Positions 17,996-33,301 of a stretch of DNA of 64,000 nt are shown piece after piece. The stretch comes from Mycoplasmopsis meleagridis (GTDB taxonomy: Bacteria > Bacillota_I > Bacilli_A > Mycoplasmatales > Metamycoplasmataceae). Position numbers and translations under genes: made by a program. The stretch lies in the NCBI RefSeq assembly GCF_900660695.1, contig NZ_LR215042.1, positions 124,001-188,000 on the forward strand, read 5' to 3'. Position 1 is the stretch's first letter, and the number at the start of each line of letters is the position of its first letter. The notes beneath the pieces were generated by a model. It saw nothing but the letters and a program-made list of their open reading frames with translations, was not told where the DNA came from and made no database searches.

Positions 17996-18436
17996 ATGGA
18001 AATTAAATTAAACTCACTTAGTTATACTGAGGGTGCTCGTAAAGAAAAACATCGTGTTGGTAGAGGACATGCAGCAGGTAAAGGTAAACAAGCAGGTAAA
18101 GGTCAATCAGGGCAAAATAAACGTCATGGTCATAGATTAGGTTTTGAAGGAGGACAAACTCCTTGATTTAGAAGAATTGGTAAAAGAGGTTTTACAAATG
18201 TAAATCATATTTCTTATCAAATTGTTAATCTAGCTGATTTAGAAAGAGTATTTAAAAATGGTGATGAAGTAACTTTAGAAGCACTTTTTGCCGCTAATTT
18301 GCTTAAAAGATCATTACCAGTTAAATTATTAGGAAATGGTAAATTAACTAAAAAATTAATTATTACATTACATGATGCTTCGCAAAGCGCTATTAACGCA
18401 ATTGAAGCAGCAGGCGGAAAATTCAATTATCTTTAA
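17996..18436 (+). CDS. rplO: Ribosomal protein uL15
   Basis: A 146-residue protein with the Gly/Lys-rich N-terminal tail ([37 protein letters not shown]; Trp is TGA) and [11 protein letters not shown]-like middle. It is normally followed by secY, but here the operon stops at a terminator and secY lies 6.9 kb further on. Confidence 0.96.
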
Positions 18437-18440
18437 TTTT

Positions 18441-18470
18441 AAAAAATACCGGATTATTCCAGTATTTTTT
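18441..18470 (+). terminator. Intrinsic terminator after rplO
   Basis: AAAAAATACcGGA-ttat-TCCaGTATTTTTT forms an 11-bp stem with one mismatch and a T-tract. It splits the usual S10-spc-alpha superoperon between rplO and secY. Confidence 0.8.
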
Positions 18471-18532
18471 ATTTAATAATTAAATAAAATTATTTTGCTA
18501 TTAATTTATAAATAATAAAAAAGGAGAAGTAA

Positions 18533-20311
18533 ATGAAGAAAAAAAAATTTTTAATTTTTATTCCCCTCTTATTTTTTCCTTTTATTTCTTCTTCATGTAA
18601 TAGTGATTTGGAAAATAATAAATTAATTGAACTTATCGAAAAAATTTCTTTAACAAATGAGTTAACTAAAAACCAATTATTGCTTTATCTAAATAATTAT
18701 TTAATTAACAACGACTATAAAAATGTTTTTTTAAAAATTGAAAATAATTCTTTAGTTATTAATAATAAAAATTATGCTCTTAGCAATAATTTAAAATTAA
18801 AAAATTATTCTAGCTCTACAGTAGAAAATAATTCATATATTATTAAAAAAAATAGTGATCAATCTACTGATTTGAACATACTTTTTAATTTTTTACCAAA
18901 TAAAGACTTTAATCAGGAAGAGTATTTAAACAACTTATGAACTATTCATAATAGCAACAATTATAATTCTGCTTTATATAATTTGCCTAATTTACAGTAT
19001 TTTTTATATTTAGCAGCTAATAATAATCCTTTAAAGATTGCTAATAAAAATAAATTAAATTCAATGAGAAATATTGCTTTTTTAAATAGTAATAAACAGA
19101 AAAATTACTTTCTTCTAACTTTAAATTTTTATTTAAACGAATATAGATTTGTTTATAAAAATAAAATTATCAAACAAATTTTGTTCAATGATTTAATTTT
19201 AGACAAGAACAATATTAAAGTTCAATTTTCTTTCCTTGATGAAGATAATAAAATCATAAAATTCCATGAATATTTTTATTTAACTAATTTTATCGATTAT
19301 GCCAAGTTTTATCCTAACTTGATAGATAAAAAAAGTAAAAAAAATATTTCTTTAAATTTACTTGATAAAAATGTAAGTGTGACTAATTTCAGTGAAGAAG
19401 TTAATAATCCAACAATTAAATTTAAAGATAATTTATTTAACTTAGTAGATTTTGATTCATTAATGCATCCTAACAGTAAATACTTAGAATTTAACTTAAA
19501 TGGCTTCAAATACTTAGTAGACAATTTCAAAGATTACATGTATATAACTGATGCTAATAATGATACTAATTACGAGATAGAAAATTTTGAAATCACTAAT
19601 TTACTAAATGATAGTTATGCTATAGGTAAAATGCTTGTTAAAGATACAAAAACAAACAAATATTACAATTGATATTCAATTAATTTCACACCCCATCATC
19701 ATCTATTTAATGGGTTTTATATCGAAAACGAATTAAATCTTTTAGACAAAAAAAATAAAAATAATTATTGATCATATTCTAATTTAGAAGTTATTAATGG
19801 AAATGTTAATTATCCTAAAGCAATTAATGCTGATTCATTTTTTGATGCTAATTTACTAACAATCATGAATTTTTTAATTGAAAAAAATGTTAATAATTTG
19901 CAACTTTGAAACAATAGAAATATGTACGATTTTAGTAATTTATATGTAATTAGTAATAAAAAAGAAATTGAAAAAAAACTCTCCTTAATTTTTTCGCAAT
20001 TTGTGCTCCTTTATTTTATTAAGAAAAATGATTCTTTAATAAGAGAAGTTAAAGTTGAAATTGATCCAGAAAATGATTTTTATAACTATAAAAATGAATT
20101 AGGAACAATACCTTTTAAAGTAGATTTTATTGACTACAATAATAAAAGTATGTTAAGCGATAAAAATAGAAATAAAATTTTCATTTTAAAAGGATTTTCA
20201 GGAACAGATTTTTCTGACATTGAGAAAGCAAAAAATGAACGCAGAAAAAATGCCGATAATGAGTATTTAAATCAACCTATTTACGGCAAAACTTTGCCTT
20301 ACATAAAATAA
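18533..20311 (+). CDS. Putative lipoprotein, unknown function (592 aa)
   Basis: The start is supported by AAAAGGAGAAG. The signal peptide (MKKKKFLIFIPLLFFPF) ends in a lipobox-like ISSSC, so Cys22 is the likely lipidation site. The rest is Asn/Lys/Leu-rich, mostly hydrophilic, with several TGA-Trp codons and no repeat region. I recognise no family. It stands alone between the rplO terminator and the rRNA operon, in the same direction. Surface location is inferred from the lipobox; the role is unknown. Confidence 0.8.
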
Positions 20312-20354
20312 AATAAAAAATTATTTTTTGTTTTTATTTTTTTGTTATTATTAT

Positions 20355-20383
20355 TAAGCTTGATTTCATTTTTCAAGTATATT
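20355..20383 (+). promoter_or_regulatory. Putative rRNA operon promoter
   Basis: TATATT at 20378-20383 is a plausible -10, with a weak -35 (TTAAGC) 18 bases upstream. It lies just before the 16S processing stem, so the promoter assignment is tentative. Confidence 0.35.
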
Positions 20384-20407
20384 GTTCTTTGAAAACTAGA
20401 TATATAA
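20383..20407 (+). other. 16S rRNA processing stem, 5' arm
   Basis: These 25 bases (ending AAAACTAGATATATAA) are nearly fully complementary to 22036-22060 (starting TTATATATCTAGTTTT). The two arms would close a long helix around 16S, the usual RNase III substrate. Confidence 0.8.
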
Positions 20408-20420
20408 ACATGACAGTCAA

Positions 20421-21938
<1,518 letters not shown>

Positions 21939-22224
21939 ACGGAGTACATTAGTTAATTTATTTAATCATTGGGACTAAAATTAACCTTTAAGCCTGTTAT
22001 TTTAATATTGTCATGACTTGGTTTAAGGCTCTGAGTTATATATCTAGTTTTGAGAGAACATTCTCTCAATTGTTCTTTGAAAACTGAATAGTAAATTATT
22101 TTGATAATATTTACAACGACATCTAAACAAATAAATTTGTCAATTTGTTTTGATCATCGAGTAATCATTATTTATGATTTATTGAAATGTTTTAAAATAC
22201 ACATCATTAACCAAATAGGAACAT
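21939..22224 (+). other. 16S-23S spacer without tRNA genes
   Basis: About 286 bases. It contains the 3' arm of the 16S processing stem (22036-22060), a small hairpin GAGAGAA-caTTCTCTC nearby, and the 5' arm of the 23S processing stem (22071-22093). No tRNA-like cloverleaf is present, as usual in mycoplasmas. Confidence 0.8.
22071..22093 (+). other. 23S rRNA processing stem, 5' arm
   Basis: TGTTCTTTGAAAACTGAATA followed by GTA is the exact reverse complement of 25157-25179, giving a 23-bp helix around 23S. Confidence 0.85.
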
Positions 22225-25114
<2,890 letters not shown>

Positions 25115-25156
25115 TGTTATGTGTATTTAAAGCATTTCAATGAGTCATAAAAAGTA

Positions 25157-25179
25157 TACTATTCAGTTTTCAAAGAACA
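25157..25179 (+). other. 23S rRNA processing stem, 3' arm
   Basis: TACTATTCAGTTTTCAAAGA followed by ACA is the reverse complement of 22071-22093. Confidence 0.85.
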
Positions 25180-25181
25180 TG

Positions 25182-25202
25182 GCACTTAGGTGCTTTTTTA
25201 TT
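25182..25202 (+). terminator. rRNA operon terminator
   Basis: GGCAC-ttag-GTGC followed by TTTTTTATTT directly after the 23S processing stem. Confidence 0.7.
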
Positions 25203-25216
25203 TCTCTCTTGAGCAA

Positions 25217-25244
25217 ATTAAAAAAGTTTTTCCACTTTTTTAAT
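25217..25244 (+). terminator. Second hairpin between rrl and secY
   Basis: ATTAAAAAAGT-ttttcc-ACTTTTTTAAT is an 11-bp perfect stem that can terminate in either direction. A further small hairpin (ATACT...AGTATTTTTT) follows, so rRNA transcription is insulated from secY. Confidence 0.6.
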
Positions 25245-25268
25245 ACTCACAGAAAAAGTATTTTTTAA

Positions 25269-25274
25269 TATAAT
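25269..25274 (+). promoter_or_regulatory. -10 element upstream of secY
   Basis: A perfect TATAAT 27 bases before the secY ATG. No good -35 is visible; mycoplasma promoters often rely on the -10 alone. Confidence 0.5.
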
Positions 25275-25301
25275 TAATGTGTATTTTTTAGGGGAATAAG
25301 G

Positions 25302-26798
25302 ATGAAAAACTTTTGACAATCATTTTCTTATGGTTTTTCAAATTTATTTAGTAAACTCAATAATCGTTGAGTCGATTTTTGATCAAACAAAGACCTTCTA
25401 AAAAAAATTTTTTTTACTTTATTTCTTTTAACAATTTATATTTTAGCTACTACAATTCAAGCTCCCTTTGTTAGAATCAGAAATAGCAATTTGATTAACG
25501 AAGACGCTTTCCTCAATACTTTAAATTTAGTAGGCGGAGGGGGATTAAGAAATTTTTCTTTAGTAGCTTTAGGAATTAGTCCTTTTATTAATGCATCCTT
25601 AATCATGTCTCTTTTGCAAACTAGAGCAGTTCCAGTTCTTTATAAATTAAGTCAAAGCGGTCCACAAGGGAGAAGAAAAATAAATGTAATTACTAGAATT
25701 CTTACGTTGGTTATAGCTTATCCTCAAGCAGTTTTATTAACACAATCTCTAGGAGCAGGAAATAATCCTTTTATTCAATTCATTCCTTTAAATAATGATT
25801 CGAATTTACAAAATTTAACAGTTTATTTTTTATTACCAATTATATTGATTTCAGCTTCGCTATTTTCTCTTTTTTTAGCTGAAGAAATAACTAATAAAGG
25901 TATAGGTAATGGAACATCTTTAATTATTTTTGTAGGTATTTCATTTCAATTACCTGCACAATTTGGTGGAGCATTTAACTTTTTTATAGGTTCAGATGAA
26001 ACTGCATCACGCTTAGTAGGTGTGATTAAATTTATGATTTATCTATTCGTTTATTTACTTGTTGTTTTTATTATTGCTTTTATTTACAATTCTGAACGTC
26101 ACATTCCTATTCAACAAATAGGAGCAGGAAGAAGCAAAAATATTAATGAAATGGGGAAATTACCAATCAAACTTAATCCTGGTGGGATAATGCCTATCAT
26201 TTTTGCCTCTTTGCTTATTTCCTTTCCGTTAATGATAGCAAGGATTTTACCAGAAGATAGTTTAGCTAAAATTTGAATGACTTACAATTTACAATTTACA
26301 AAACCATTAGGATTAACATTATTAGTAGTTATAACCTTTCTATTTAGTTTTCTAATTGGATTACAACAATCCAAAGTAGATAAAATAGCAGAAGACTTTG
26401 CAAAAAATTCCACTTTTATTCCTGGTCTTAAGCCTGGAGAACAAACAGAAGATTATTTGATAGGTGTTGTTATGCGTTTAGCAATTTTTAGTGGTTTTTA
26501 TTTAGTGATAATGGCTGCTATGCAATATGTAATGATTATAGCTTTTGATTTGCCTCCAGTAATAAGTTTTGGCGGAACAGGATTGATGATTTTAGTAACT
26601 GTTTCTTTGGAAACAATTCAACAATTTCAAGCAAGACTTAAAAGCCAAATTCTTTCAAAACAAAAAACTTTATCAAAAATGAATGCTGAATTTTTAAAAT
26701 CTAAAAAAAACACGGTTATTTCATTAGACGATTATGCTAAAAAATCACAAAAGAAAAAAGATAATAAGTCTAATAAAAACGGAGATGGATTATTATGA
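25302..26798 (+). CDS. secY: Protein translocase subunit SecY
   Basis: A 498-residue polytopic membrane protein. The start at 25302 (MKNFWQSFSYGFSNLF) follows a GGGGAATAAGG site, and several early Trp are TGA. Family segments include SLVALGISPFINASLIMSLL, KGIGNGTSLIIFVGI, the cytoplasmic loop RHIPIQQIGAGRS with LPIKLNPGGIMPIIFA, and PPVISFGGTGLMILV. It forms the translocation pore with SecA, encoded in this window at 44-46.6 kb. A basic C-terminal tail (KKSQKKKDNKSNK) precedes adk, which overlaps it. Confidence 0.97.
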
Positions 26799-27448
26799 TA
26801 AAAAATAGTTTACCAAATATAGTATTTATGGGACCTCCTGGAGTAGGAAAAGGAACTACTGCAACTTTTTTAGCACAAAAAACAGGCATGAAACATCTTT
26901 CTACTGGAAGTATTTTTAGAGAAGCAATAGCTAAAAAAACTAAATTAGGATTAGAACTAGCTAAATATGTAGAAAATGGACTATATGTTCCCGATGAAGT
27001 AACTAATCAAATAGTTAAAGAAAAATTAGAAGAATTAATGGAAAAAGGAGAAAGAGTAATTTTAGATGGCTATCCTAGAACTTTAGAACAAGTACATTTT
27101 CTTAATAATATTAGTAATTTTAGTTATGAAGTAATCGAATTAGTAGCTCCTAACGAATTAATTATGCAAAGATTAAATGGAAGAAGATTTTGTCCCAATT
27201 GTGGTAAAAATTTTAATATTTTCTCTATGCCTTCAAAGTTAAATGACAGATGTGATAATTGTCAGAATTTGTTAGAAATGCGTAAAGATGATAGCATCGA
27301 AAATATAAAAGTTAGACAAGAAGTCTATAAAAAATCAACAGCTCCTTTATTAGATTATTTTAGAGAAAATAATAACTTACAAATTTTTGACGCTTCTGGA
27401 AAACCAGAAAGTGTTGTGAAACAAATATTAGATTATTTAAAGTTATAA
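26795..27448 (+). CDS. adk: Adenylate kinase, zinc-lid type
   Basis: A 217-residue enzyme converting ATP + AMP to 2 ADP. It has the P-loop GPPGVGKGT, AMP-binding STGSIFREAI and ILDGYPRTLEQ. The lid carries CPNCGKNF and CDNCQN, the four Cys of the zinc-binding lid. The ATG overlaps the secY stop by 4 bases, so the two are translationally coupled. Confidence 0.97.
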   Translation: MIKNSLPNIVFMGPPGVGKGTTATFLAQKTGMKHLSTGSIFREAIAKKTKLGLELAKYVENGLYVPDEVTNQIVKEKLEELMEKGERVILDGYPRTLEQVHFLNNISNFSYEVIELVAPNELIMQRLNGRRFCPNCGKNFNIFSMPSKLNDRCDNCQNLLEMRKDDSIENIKVRQEVYKKSTAPLLDYFRENNNLQIFDASGKPESVVKQILDYLKL

Positions 27449-27498
27449 AGAACAAGAATTAACTTGCAAAAGTTAATTTACTTTATCTAATATTAATA

Positions 27499-27504
27499 TA
27501 TAAT
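27499..27504 (+). promoter_or_regulatory. -10 element upstream of map
   Basis: TATAAT in the 132-base gap between adk and map, 76 bases before the start; TTTACT lies 16 bases upstream. It may re-initiate transcription of the map-infA-rpmJ-rpsM-rpsK-rpoA-rplQ part. Confidence 0.4.
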
Positions 27505-27580
27505 TCTTAGGCACATAATATGTTGATTATAAGGCTTAGGCTTTATTTTCTTTATTTTATATAGAGTGCGAGGAGACAAC

Positions 27581-28330
27581 ATGATTAGTATAAAAAGTGA
27601 AGAGGAAATTGCTAAAATTACTAAAAGTTGTCAAATTCTGGCAGAAGTCAAAAAGATTTTATGAGATTTCATAAGACCAGGCGTTTCATTAAAAGATCTT
27701 GATTCAATTGCTTTTAATGAAATAGTAAAAAGAAATGCGTTGCCTGCTTTTAAGGGCCTATATGGTTTCCCTGCTACAGCATGCATTTCAGTAAATGATG
27801 AATTGATTCACGGAATACCAAGTGCATATGTTCTTAAAGAAGGTGATTTAGTAAGTGTTGATTTAGGTTGTACCTATCAAGGATACAATAGTGATAGCGC
27901 TTTTACTAAAGGAGTAGGCAAAATCACTCAAATAGATGAATTGCTAATTAAATGCTCTAAAGAAGCTTTTGAAAAAGGACTAAAAGCTATTAAAAAGGGC
28001 GCTAGAATAGGCGATATAAGTAATGCAATTGGTAATGTTATAAAGAAATATAATTTCTATACCCCTAAAGAATATACTGGACACGGAATTGGCCTTAATG
28101 TGCACGAAGATCCTTATGTACCAAATGAAGGTAAAGCTCATAGTGGCCCATTATTAAGAGATGGCATGGTTATTTGTATTGAACCAATGGTTTTACAAAA
28201 AAATAATCAAGTCAAATTGAAAAAAGATGGGTGAACAGTCGTTAGTGCTAGCGGATTAAACTCTGCTCATTATGAACATACTGTATTAATTAAAAATGGC
28301 AAGGGTATAGTTTTAACGAAAGGAATTTAA
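27581..28330 (+). CDS. map: Methionine aminopeptidase
   Basis: A 249-residue type I enzyme that removes N-terminal Met. Metal and substrate residues are in [19 protein letters not shown]-like sequence, [17 protein letters not shown], the [16 protein letters not shown] segment and CIEPMV. The end lies beyond a TGA-Trp ([11 protein letters not shown]). GCGAGGAGACAAC precedes the ATG. The stop overlaps infA. Confidence 0.97.
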
Positions 28331-28545
28331 TGGCAAAAGATGCTATTAAAATGACCGCTAAAGTTAGACAAGCTTTTTCTACTGACGAATATGAAGTTGA
28401 ATTAGAAAATGGCATGTTAATTAAAGCTCACATTTCAGGCAAAATTAGAGTTAATCACATTCGTATTTTGCCTGGCGATACTGTGGATGTAGAAATTAGT
28501 CCTTATAATCTTAATTTGGGCAGAATTACCTACAGACACAAATAA
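28330..28545 (+). CDS. infA: Translation initiation factor IF-1
   Basis: A 71-residue OB-fold protein ([57 protein letters not shown]). It binds the A site of the small subunit during initiation. It overlaps map by one base. Confidence 0.97.
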   Translation: MAKDAIKMTAKVRQAFSTDEYEVELENGMLIKAHISGKIRVNHIRILPGDTVDVEISPYNLNLGRITYRHK

Positions 28546-28553
28546 GGAGAATT

Positions 28554-28667
28554 ATGAAAGTTAGAGCTAGCGTTAAAAGAATGTGCAAAGATTGCCGTAT
28601 TATCAAACGCCAAGGGATTATTAGAGTAATTTGCTCACAACCTAAACACAAACAAAGACAAGGATAA
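28554..28667 (+). CDS. rpmJ: Ribosomal protein bL36
   Basis: A 37-residue protein, [20 protein letters not shown] then [17 protein letters not shown]. The zinc ligands (three Cys and His) are kept. AAGGAGAA precedes the ATG. Confidence 0.96.
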   Translation: MKVRASVKRMCKDCRIIKRQGIIRVICSQPKHKQRQG

Positions 28668-28670
28668 AAT

Positions 28671-29039
28671 ATGGCTAGAATTTTAAATGTTGAAATTCCT
28701 AATCATAAACGTATTGTTATTTCTTTAACTTATATTTATGGTATTGGGAGAAGTAGAGCAGAAGAAATTTGCAAGGCTGCAAATGTAAGTGAAAATATTA
28801 GAACTAAAAATTTAACCGAAGAACAATTACAAAAATTACGTAGTGAAGCTGCTAAATATACTACTGAAGGCGACTTGCATAGAGAAGTTAGTCTTAACAT
28901 TAAACGTTTAATGGAAATTAAATGTTATCGTGGTATTAGACATCGTAAAGGATTACCTGTTAGAGGACAAAGTACTCAAAAAAATGCTAGAACTCGTAAA
29001 GGTCCTAGAAAAACAGTAGCTGGTAAAAAAGGTAAATAG
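28671..29039 (+). CDS. rpsM: Ribosomal protein uS13
   Basis: A 122-residue protein with [20 protein letters not shown], a helix-hairpin-helix ([14 protein letters not shown]) and the C-terminal [19 protein letters not shown] tail that reaches P-site tRNA. Normal length and order. Confidence 0.97.
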   Translation: MARILNVEIPNHKRIVISLTYIYGIGRSRAEEICKAANVSENIRTKNLTEEQLQKLRSEAAKYTTEGDLHREVSLNIKRLMEIKCYRGIRHRKGLPVRGQSTQKNARTRKGPRKTVAGKKGK

Positions 29040-29057
29040 GATTAAGAGGAATTTATC

Positions 29058-29444
29058 ATGGCAAGAAAAACTAAAAAGAAAAATATTACTAACGGAATTG
29101 CTCATATTCACTCAACTAATCAAAATACTATTGTTACTTTTACAGACGAATTTGGTAATGTAATTGCTTGAAGCTCTTCTGGCGCTATTGGTTATAAAGG
29201 TTCTAAGAAAAAAACTCCTTATGCAGCTTCTCTAGCAGCGCAAGCAGCAGCAGAAGCAGCTAAGGAACATGGCATTAAAAGCGTTAAAGTTAGACTTAAA
29301 GGTTTAGGAGCAGGAAAAGATTCTGCTCGTAAACAAATTGAAGTTGTAGGTATCACAGTAACTGAAATCAAAGATGTTACACCAATTCCACATAATGGAA
29401 CTAGACCTCCAAAACGTATTCTAAAACGTGAAAAACAAAGATAA
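29058..29444 (+). CDS. rpsK: Ribosomal protein uS11
   Basis: A 128-residue protein with [39 protein letters not shown] (Trp from TGA) and ITPIPHNG-type end, here [19 protein letters not shown]. It lies in the platform of the small subunit. Confidence 0.97.
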
Positions 29445-29467
29445 TTAAGTCAATTAAGGAGATATTT

Positions 29468-30469
29468 ATGGAAAAGATGCCTAAACTTGTTTATCAACAA
29501 GTACAAAATCTTAGTGAAAACATTAACGAAACAACTTTTTCTCTTAAACCATTAGAAAGAGGTTTTGGTAACACTTTAGGCGTTGCTTTAAGAAGAACTT
29601 TAATTTCAAGTATTACTGCACTTGCCTTAGTAGCAGTAAAAATTGAAGGAATCGACCATGAATTTGAAATTATTAATGGTGTTGAAGAAGATGTTGTAAC
29701 GTTAATAATGAATTTACGTAAAGTAAAATTTCAATATAATCCAGATTTAGTTAGTGATGACGATATTATCAAAGTAACTCTTAAAACTGATGAATTAGGA
29801 GCAATTTATTCAAATCTTTTAGTAGTTGACAATTCAAACATTGAAATTTTGAACAAAAACCAATATATTGCCACTTTAAATAAAGGCCAACTACACTTAG
29901 AAATGTTTTTAAGAACAGGCAGAGGCTTTATTAGCAATGAAGAAAATAAAAAATACGTAAATAACAGTGAGTTTATTTCTAAAACAGAAAGCAAGATTAA
30001 AAAGGGAATTTTTATTGCTACTGATTCAGATTTTTCACCAGTTAAAAAAGTTAATTACGTAGTAAATGAATTAAATTCTTCAAGCAATAATTTCGAAGAA
30101 GAATTAGTTTTTACTCTCTTGACAAATGGAACTATTGATCCTAAATATGCTATTAAACAAGCTTGTGAAATTTTAGTTGGTACATTTAAATTAATTGGTG
30201 ATGTAGATGAAATGAAACTTCAAATTTTTGCTGAGGAAAAAATTGTTGAAGTAGAAGAAAAAGATGATGATATCGATATAAGTAAATTAGGATTATCAGT
30301 GCGTTCATTTAACGCATTATGAAGAATTGGTATGCGTAAATTATCAGAAATTTGTAATATGACTTTAGAGGAATTAGAACAAACTAAAAATTTAGGTAGA
30401 AAATCAATTGACGAAATTATCAGTGTGGTTAAAGAACACGGACGTGAACTTAAAAAAGGAGAAGAATAA
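29468..30469 (+). CDS. rpoA: RNA polymerase alpha subunit
   Basis: A 333-residue protein. The N-terminal assembly domain carries FSLKPLERGFGNTLGVALRR and the C-terminal domain carries LGLSVRSFNAL, W (TGA), RIGMRKLSEICNMT and KNLGRKSIDEII. The CTD binds UP elements and activators in other bacteria. The linker is short and acidic (VEEKDDDIDI). The gene follows rpsK and its stop overlaps rplQ. Confidence 0.97.
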
Positions 30470-30831
30470 TGGCTAATCCAACTCAAATTTATAGCCGTGA
30501 TACTAAATGAAGAAAAAGCGTAATGCGTACTTTAACTAGCGAATTGTTAGTGCATGGGCGCTTAACTACAACTTTAACTCGTGCAAAGGAATTACGTCGT
30601 CATGCTGAAAAAATTATTACTAAAGCTAAAAATCCAACTTTAGCAAATCGTAGATTGGTAGCAGCTTATCTTCGCTCTACACTAGCAAATAATAAAGAAT
30701 CACTTTTAAAATATTTGTTTAACGAAATTGCCCCAAAATATAAAGAAAGAAATGGCGGATATACAAGAATTTACAAAATTGTTTCTCGTAGGGGTGATAA
30801 TTCTAAAATGGCAATTATCGAACTAGTTTAA
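30469..30831 (+). CDS. rplQ: Ribosomal protein bL17
   Basis: A 120-residue protein (RDTKWRKSVMRTLTSELL with TGA-Trp, TTTLTRAKELRRHAEKIIT, GGYTRIYKIVSRRGDNSKMA). Last gene of the alpha-type operon; a terminator follows. Confidence 0.97.
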
Positions 30832-30860
30832 TTACATAATTTATGCTTTAATTAACAATA

Positions 30861-30885
30861 AAAAAAGTATGTCTCATACTTTTTT
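30861..30885. terminator. Bidirectional terminator rplQ/ychF
   Basis: AAAAAAGTATG-tct-CATACTTTTTT between the converging genes. Confidence 0.85.
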
Positions 30886-30888
30886 ATT

Positions 30889-31992
30889 TTATTTTCCGAA
30901 CCTAAAATGACATATATCACCATCTTGCATAATATAATTTTTACCTTCAATTCTTAATTTGCCAGCATTTTTTGCACCATTTTCGCCATCAAATTTTATG
31001 TAATCTTCGAAAGAAATAACTTCAGCTTTAATAAATTTTTTTTCAAAGTCACTATGAATAATGCCAGCACAACTAGGAGCTAGCATACCTTCTTTAAAAA
31101 CTCAAGCTCTTATTTCTTTTTTTCCTGCGGTAAAATAAGTTTTAAGTTTTAAAAGATCAAATGCCTCTCTGGTTAGATAATCTAAGCCACTATGTTCAAT
31201 TTGGTAACTTTTTAAAAATTCCTCTTCATCATTAGCATCCATTTGGCTTATTTCGAATTCTACTTGCACTGAAATAGGAATGATTTTATTTTGATTATTT
31301 ATATAAGCAGCTAATTCTTTATAAAATTTATCATTTTCATAATTAGTAATTTGCTCAGCTGATAAATTAGCAACATAAATCATTGCCTTAGCAGTTAATA
31401 GTTGGTAACTTTTCAAATACTTTAATTCTTCTTCATTAAATTCATTAATTATTTTGTTAATGAAAATATTATTTTCTAAAGTATTTTTAATTCTATTAGC
31501 AAAATTAAACTCATTTAAAGCTTCTTTATCACCGCTTTTTGCTTTTTTGTTAATTCTATTGAGAACATTATTAATTGTTTCTAAATCAGCCAAAATAAGT
31601 TCTAAATTAATTATTTGTATATCATTAACGGGGTTAATTTCATTATTAACGTGCATAATATTTTTATCGTTAAAACATCTAACGACATGAATAATAGCAT
31701 CTACTTGTCTGATATTAGCTAAAAATTTATTACCTAATCCCTCACCTTTTGAAGCCCCTTTAACTAAACCTGCTATATCAACGAAATCAAAAGTAGCAGG
31801 AATAATTTTTTCAGGATTAACAATTTCTGCTAGTTGATATAGTCTTTTGTCGTTTAAAGGAACACTGCTAATATTTGGTTCAATGGTGGTAAAAGCATAA
31901 TTACTTGCTTCAACTTGATATTTAGTTAAAGCGCTAAAAAGAGTGCTTTTGCCTACATTTGGTAAGCCTACAATTCCTGCTTTAAGTGACAT
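30889..31992 (-). CDS. ychF: Ribosome-binding ATPase YchF
   Basis: A 367-residue Obg-like protein. The P-loop [15 protein letters not shown], switch [20 protein letters not shown] and the ATP-type base motif NLSAEQ (in place of NKxD) are visible, then the TGS-type C-terminal domain. A TGA-Trp at 31102 joins the two parts. The frame is open 11 codons upstream, but ATG 31992 begins the conserved [11 protein letters not shown] and has GGGGGAAAT before it. Confidence 0.96.
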
Positions 31993-32014
31993 ATTTCCCC
32001 CAATTACTATAAAT

Positions 32015-32034
32015 AAAAAAGGCATAAAGCCTTT
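32015..32034 (-). terminator. rnpB terminator
   Basis: On the minus strand AAAAGGC-tttat-GCCTTTTTT follows the RNase P RNA. Confidence 0.75.
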
Positions 32035-32316
32035 TGTATCTATAAGCCACGTTTTGTACCTTAGTAAAAGGCGTCAACAATTTATCTAACTTTATAAAAA
32101 AGTTCTCTTCATTAATTCATTTCTCTTTGAAGAGTTCCCCTACCTAAATTTGGGTTTCTAACTCATGGAGTTTACCCGTTTCACAACTCTCGTCTCTGTG
32201 GCACTAGTCGTCTAAGCCTGAATTTATTAGATTCAGCATGAACACTACAATCATCTCAGATTGTGTTAGCGTGGACTTTCCTCTACTTAAAATAAAGCAG
32301 CTGTTGACCGATACAT
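32035..32316 (-). ncRNA. rnpB: RNase P RNA
   Basis: On the minus strand the RNA contains GAGGAAAGTCCACGCT near the 5' end, CCACAGAGACGAGAG, GTGAAACGGGTAAACTCC and AACCCAAATTTAGGTAGGGG, the universal core of bacterial RNase P RNA. TGTATC and GATACA at the ends can pair as P1. At about 282 bases it is very short for the class, similar to the reduced RNAs known from some mycoplasmas. It matures tRNA 5' ends with RnpA. Confidence 0.9.
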
Positions 32317-32331
32317 TTAGTATTATAACAA

Positions 32332-33294
32332 TTACTGAAAATATCTTATTAATAATTGTTCAAAAGCTATTTTTTCGTTTATTTTACCATTTTTAATATC
32401 TTCTTCTATAACAGCTAAATTTTTAAGCATATTTTTAATTTTGTAAATACCTAATTTAGAAATTAAATTTTGTATTTTTTTAGCACGATAATTATTTATT
32501 TTAAAATCACTACAGTAGGCTAACAAATTGTCATTAAGTTTTAAATAATTATGAATTTGATTACAAATTATCAAAGTTTGAGACAATTGACTAATTAAAT
32601 TAATTATATATTCTCCTTGTTCTATTTTTTCTTTATATTTTTTTCAAATAAATTCCAAACTGTTAGTTTCTAGAGAATTAACAAAACCAAAAGGGTCATC
32701 TTTAATTATCGGAGCAATGATTTTATAGATCATATCGCTAGTTATTTTTTTATCATAACTTAATAATTTATCTAATTCACTTATTAAAAGCGTTGTATCA
32801 TCTTCTAAAATGTTTACTAAAATTGAAGCATCTACAAAACTTAAATATCCTTCTTTTTCTTTTACATATTCAATTGCTAAATTAATTTTTTCTTTATTAT
32901 TTAGTTTTTTAAATTCATATATATTTGACTTATCTAACTTTTTTATAGTATTTTCAGTAAAAAAATTAGAGAATATATTTTTGCTTTCACTTATTTCATT
33001 ATTAACAAAAACAATGATGTTTTCGCCATTAAAATTAAGAGAATCAATCAATTGTTCGAGGATAAAAATTTCTTTTTTATCTATATTTTTTTTAGTAAAA
33101 AATTCAAAATTATGCATAATTAAAATTTTTTTTTCGTTAAATAGTGAATCTGTATAAATATTTTTAATAAAATCGTTGATTTTATCGATATTTTCATAGT
33201 AAAAATGCATGATTTTATGCTTAGGATAATTTTTACAAATTTGTTTAATTTTTTTATTTATTAAAAAATTTTCTTCTCCGTATAAAAAATACAT
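32332..33294 (-). CDS. holA: DNA polymerase III delta subunit
   Basis: A 320-residue protein starting MYFLYGEENFLINKKIKQI, the opening typical of mycoplasma HolA. ILEDDTTLLISELDKLLSYD matches the region that follows the clamp-binding domain, and the C-terminal collar region (YRAKKIQNLISKLG) is present. One TGA-Trp at about residue 217 is read through. It loads the beta clamp together with HolB and DnaX, both encoded at 37.5-41.9 kb. It starts 7 bases after the whiA stop. Confidence 0.88.
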
Positions 33295-33301
33295 ATAGCC
33301 C

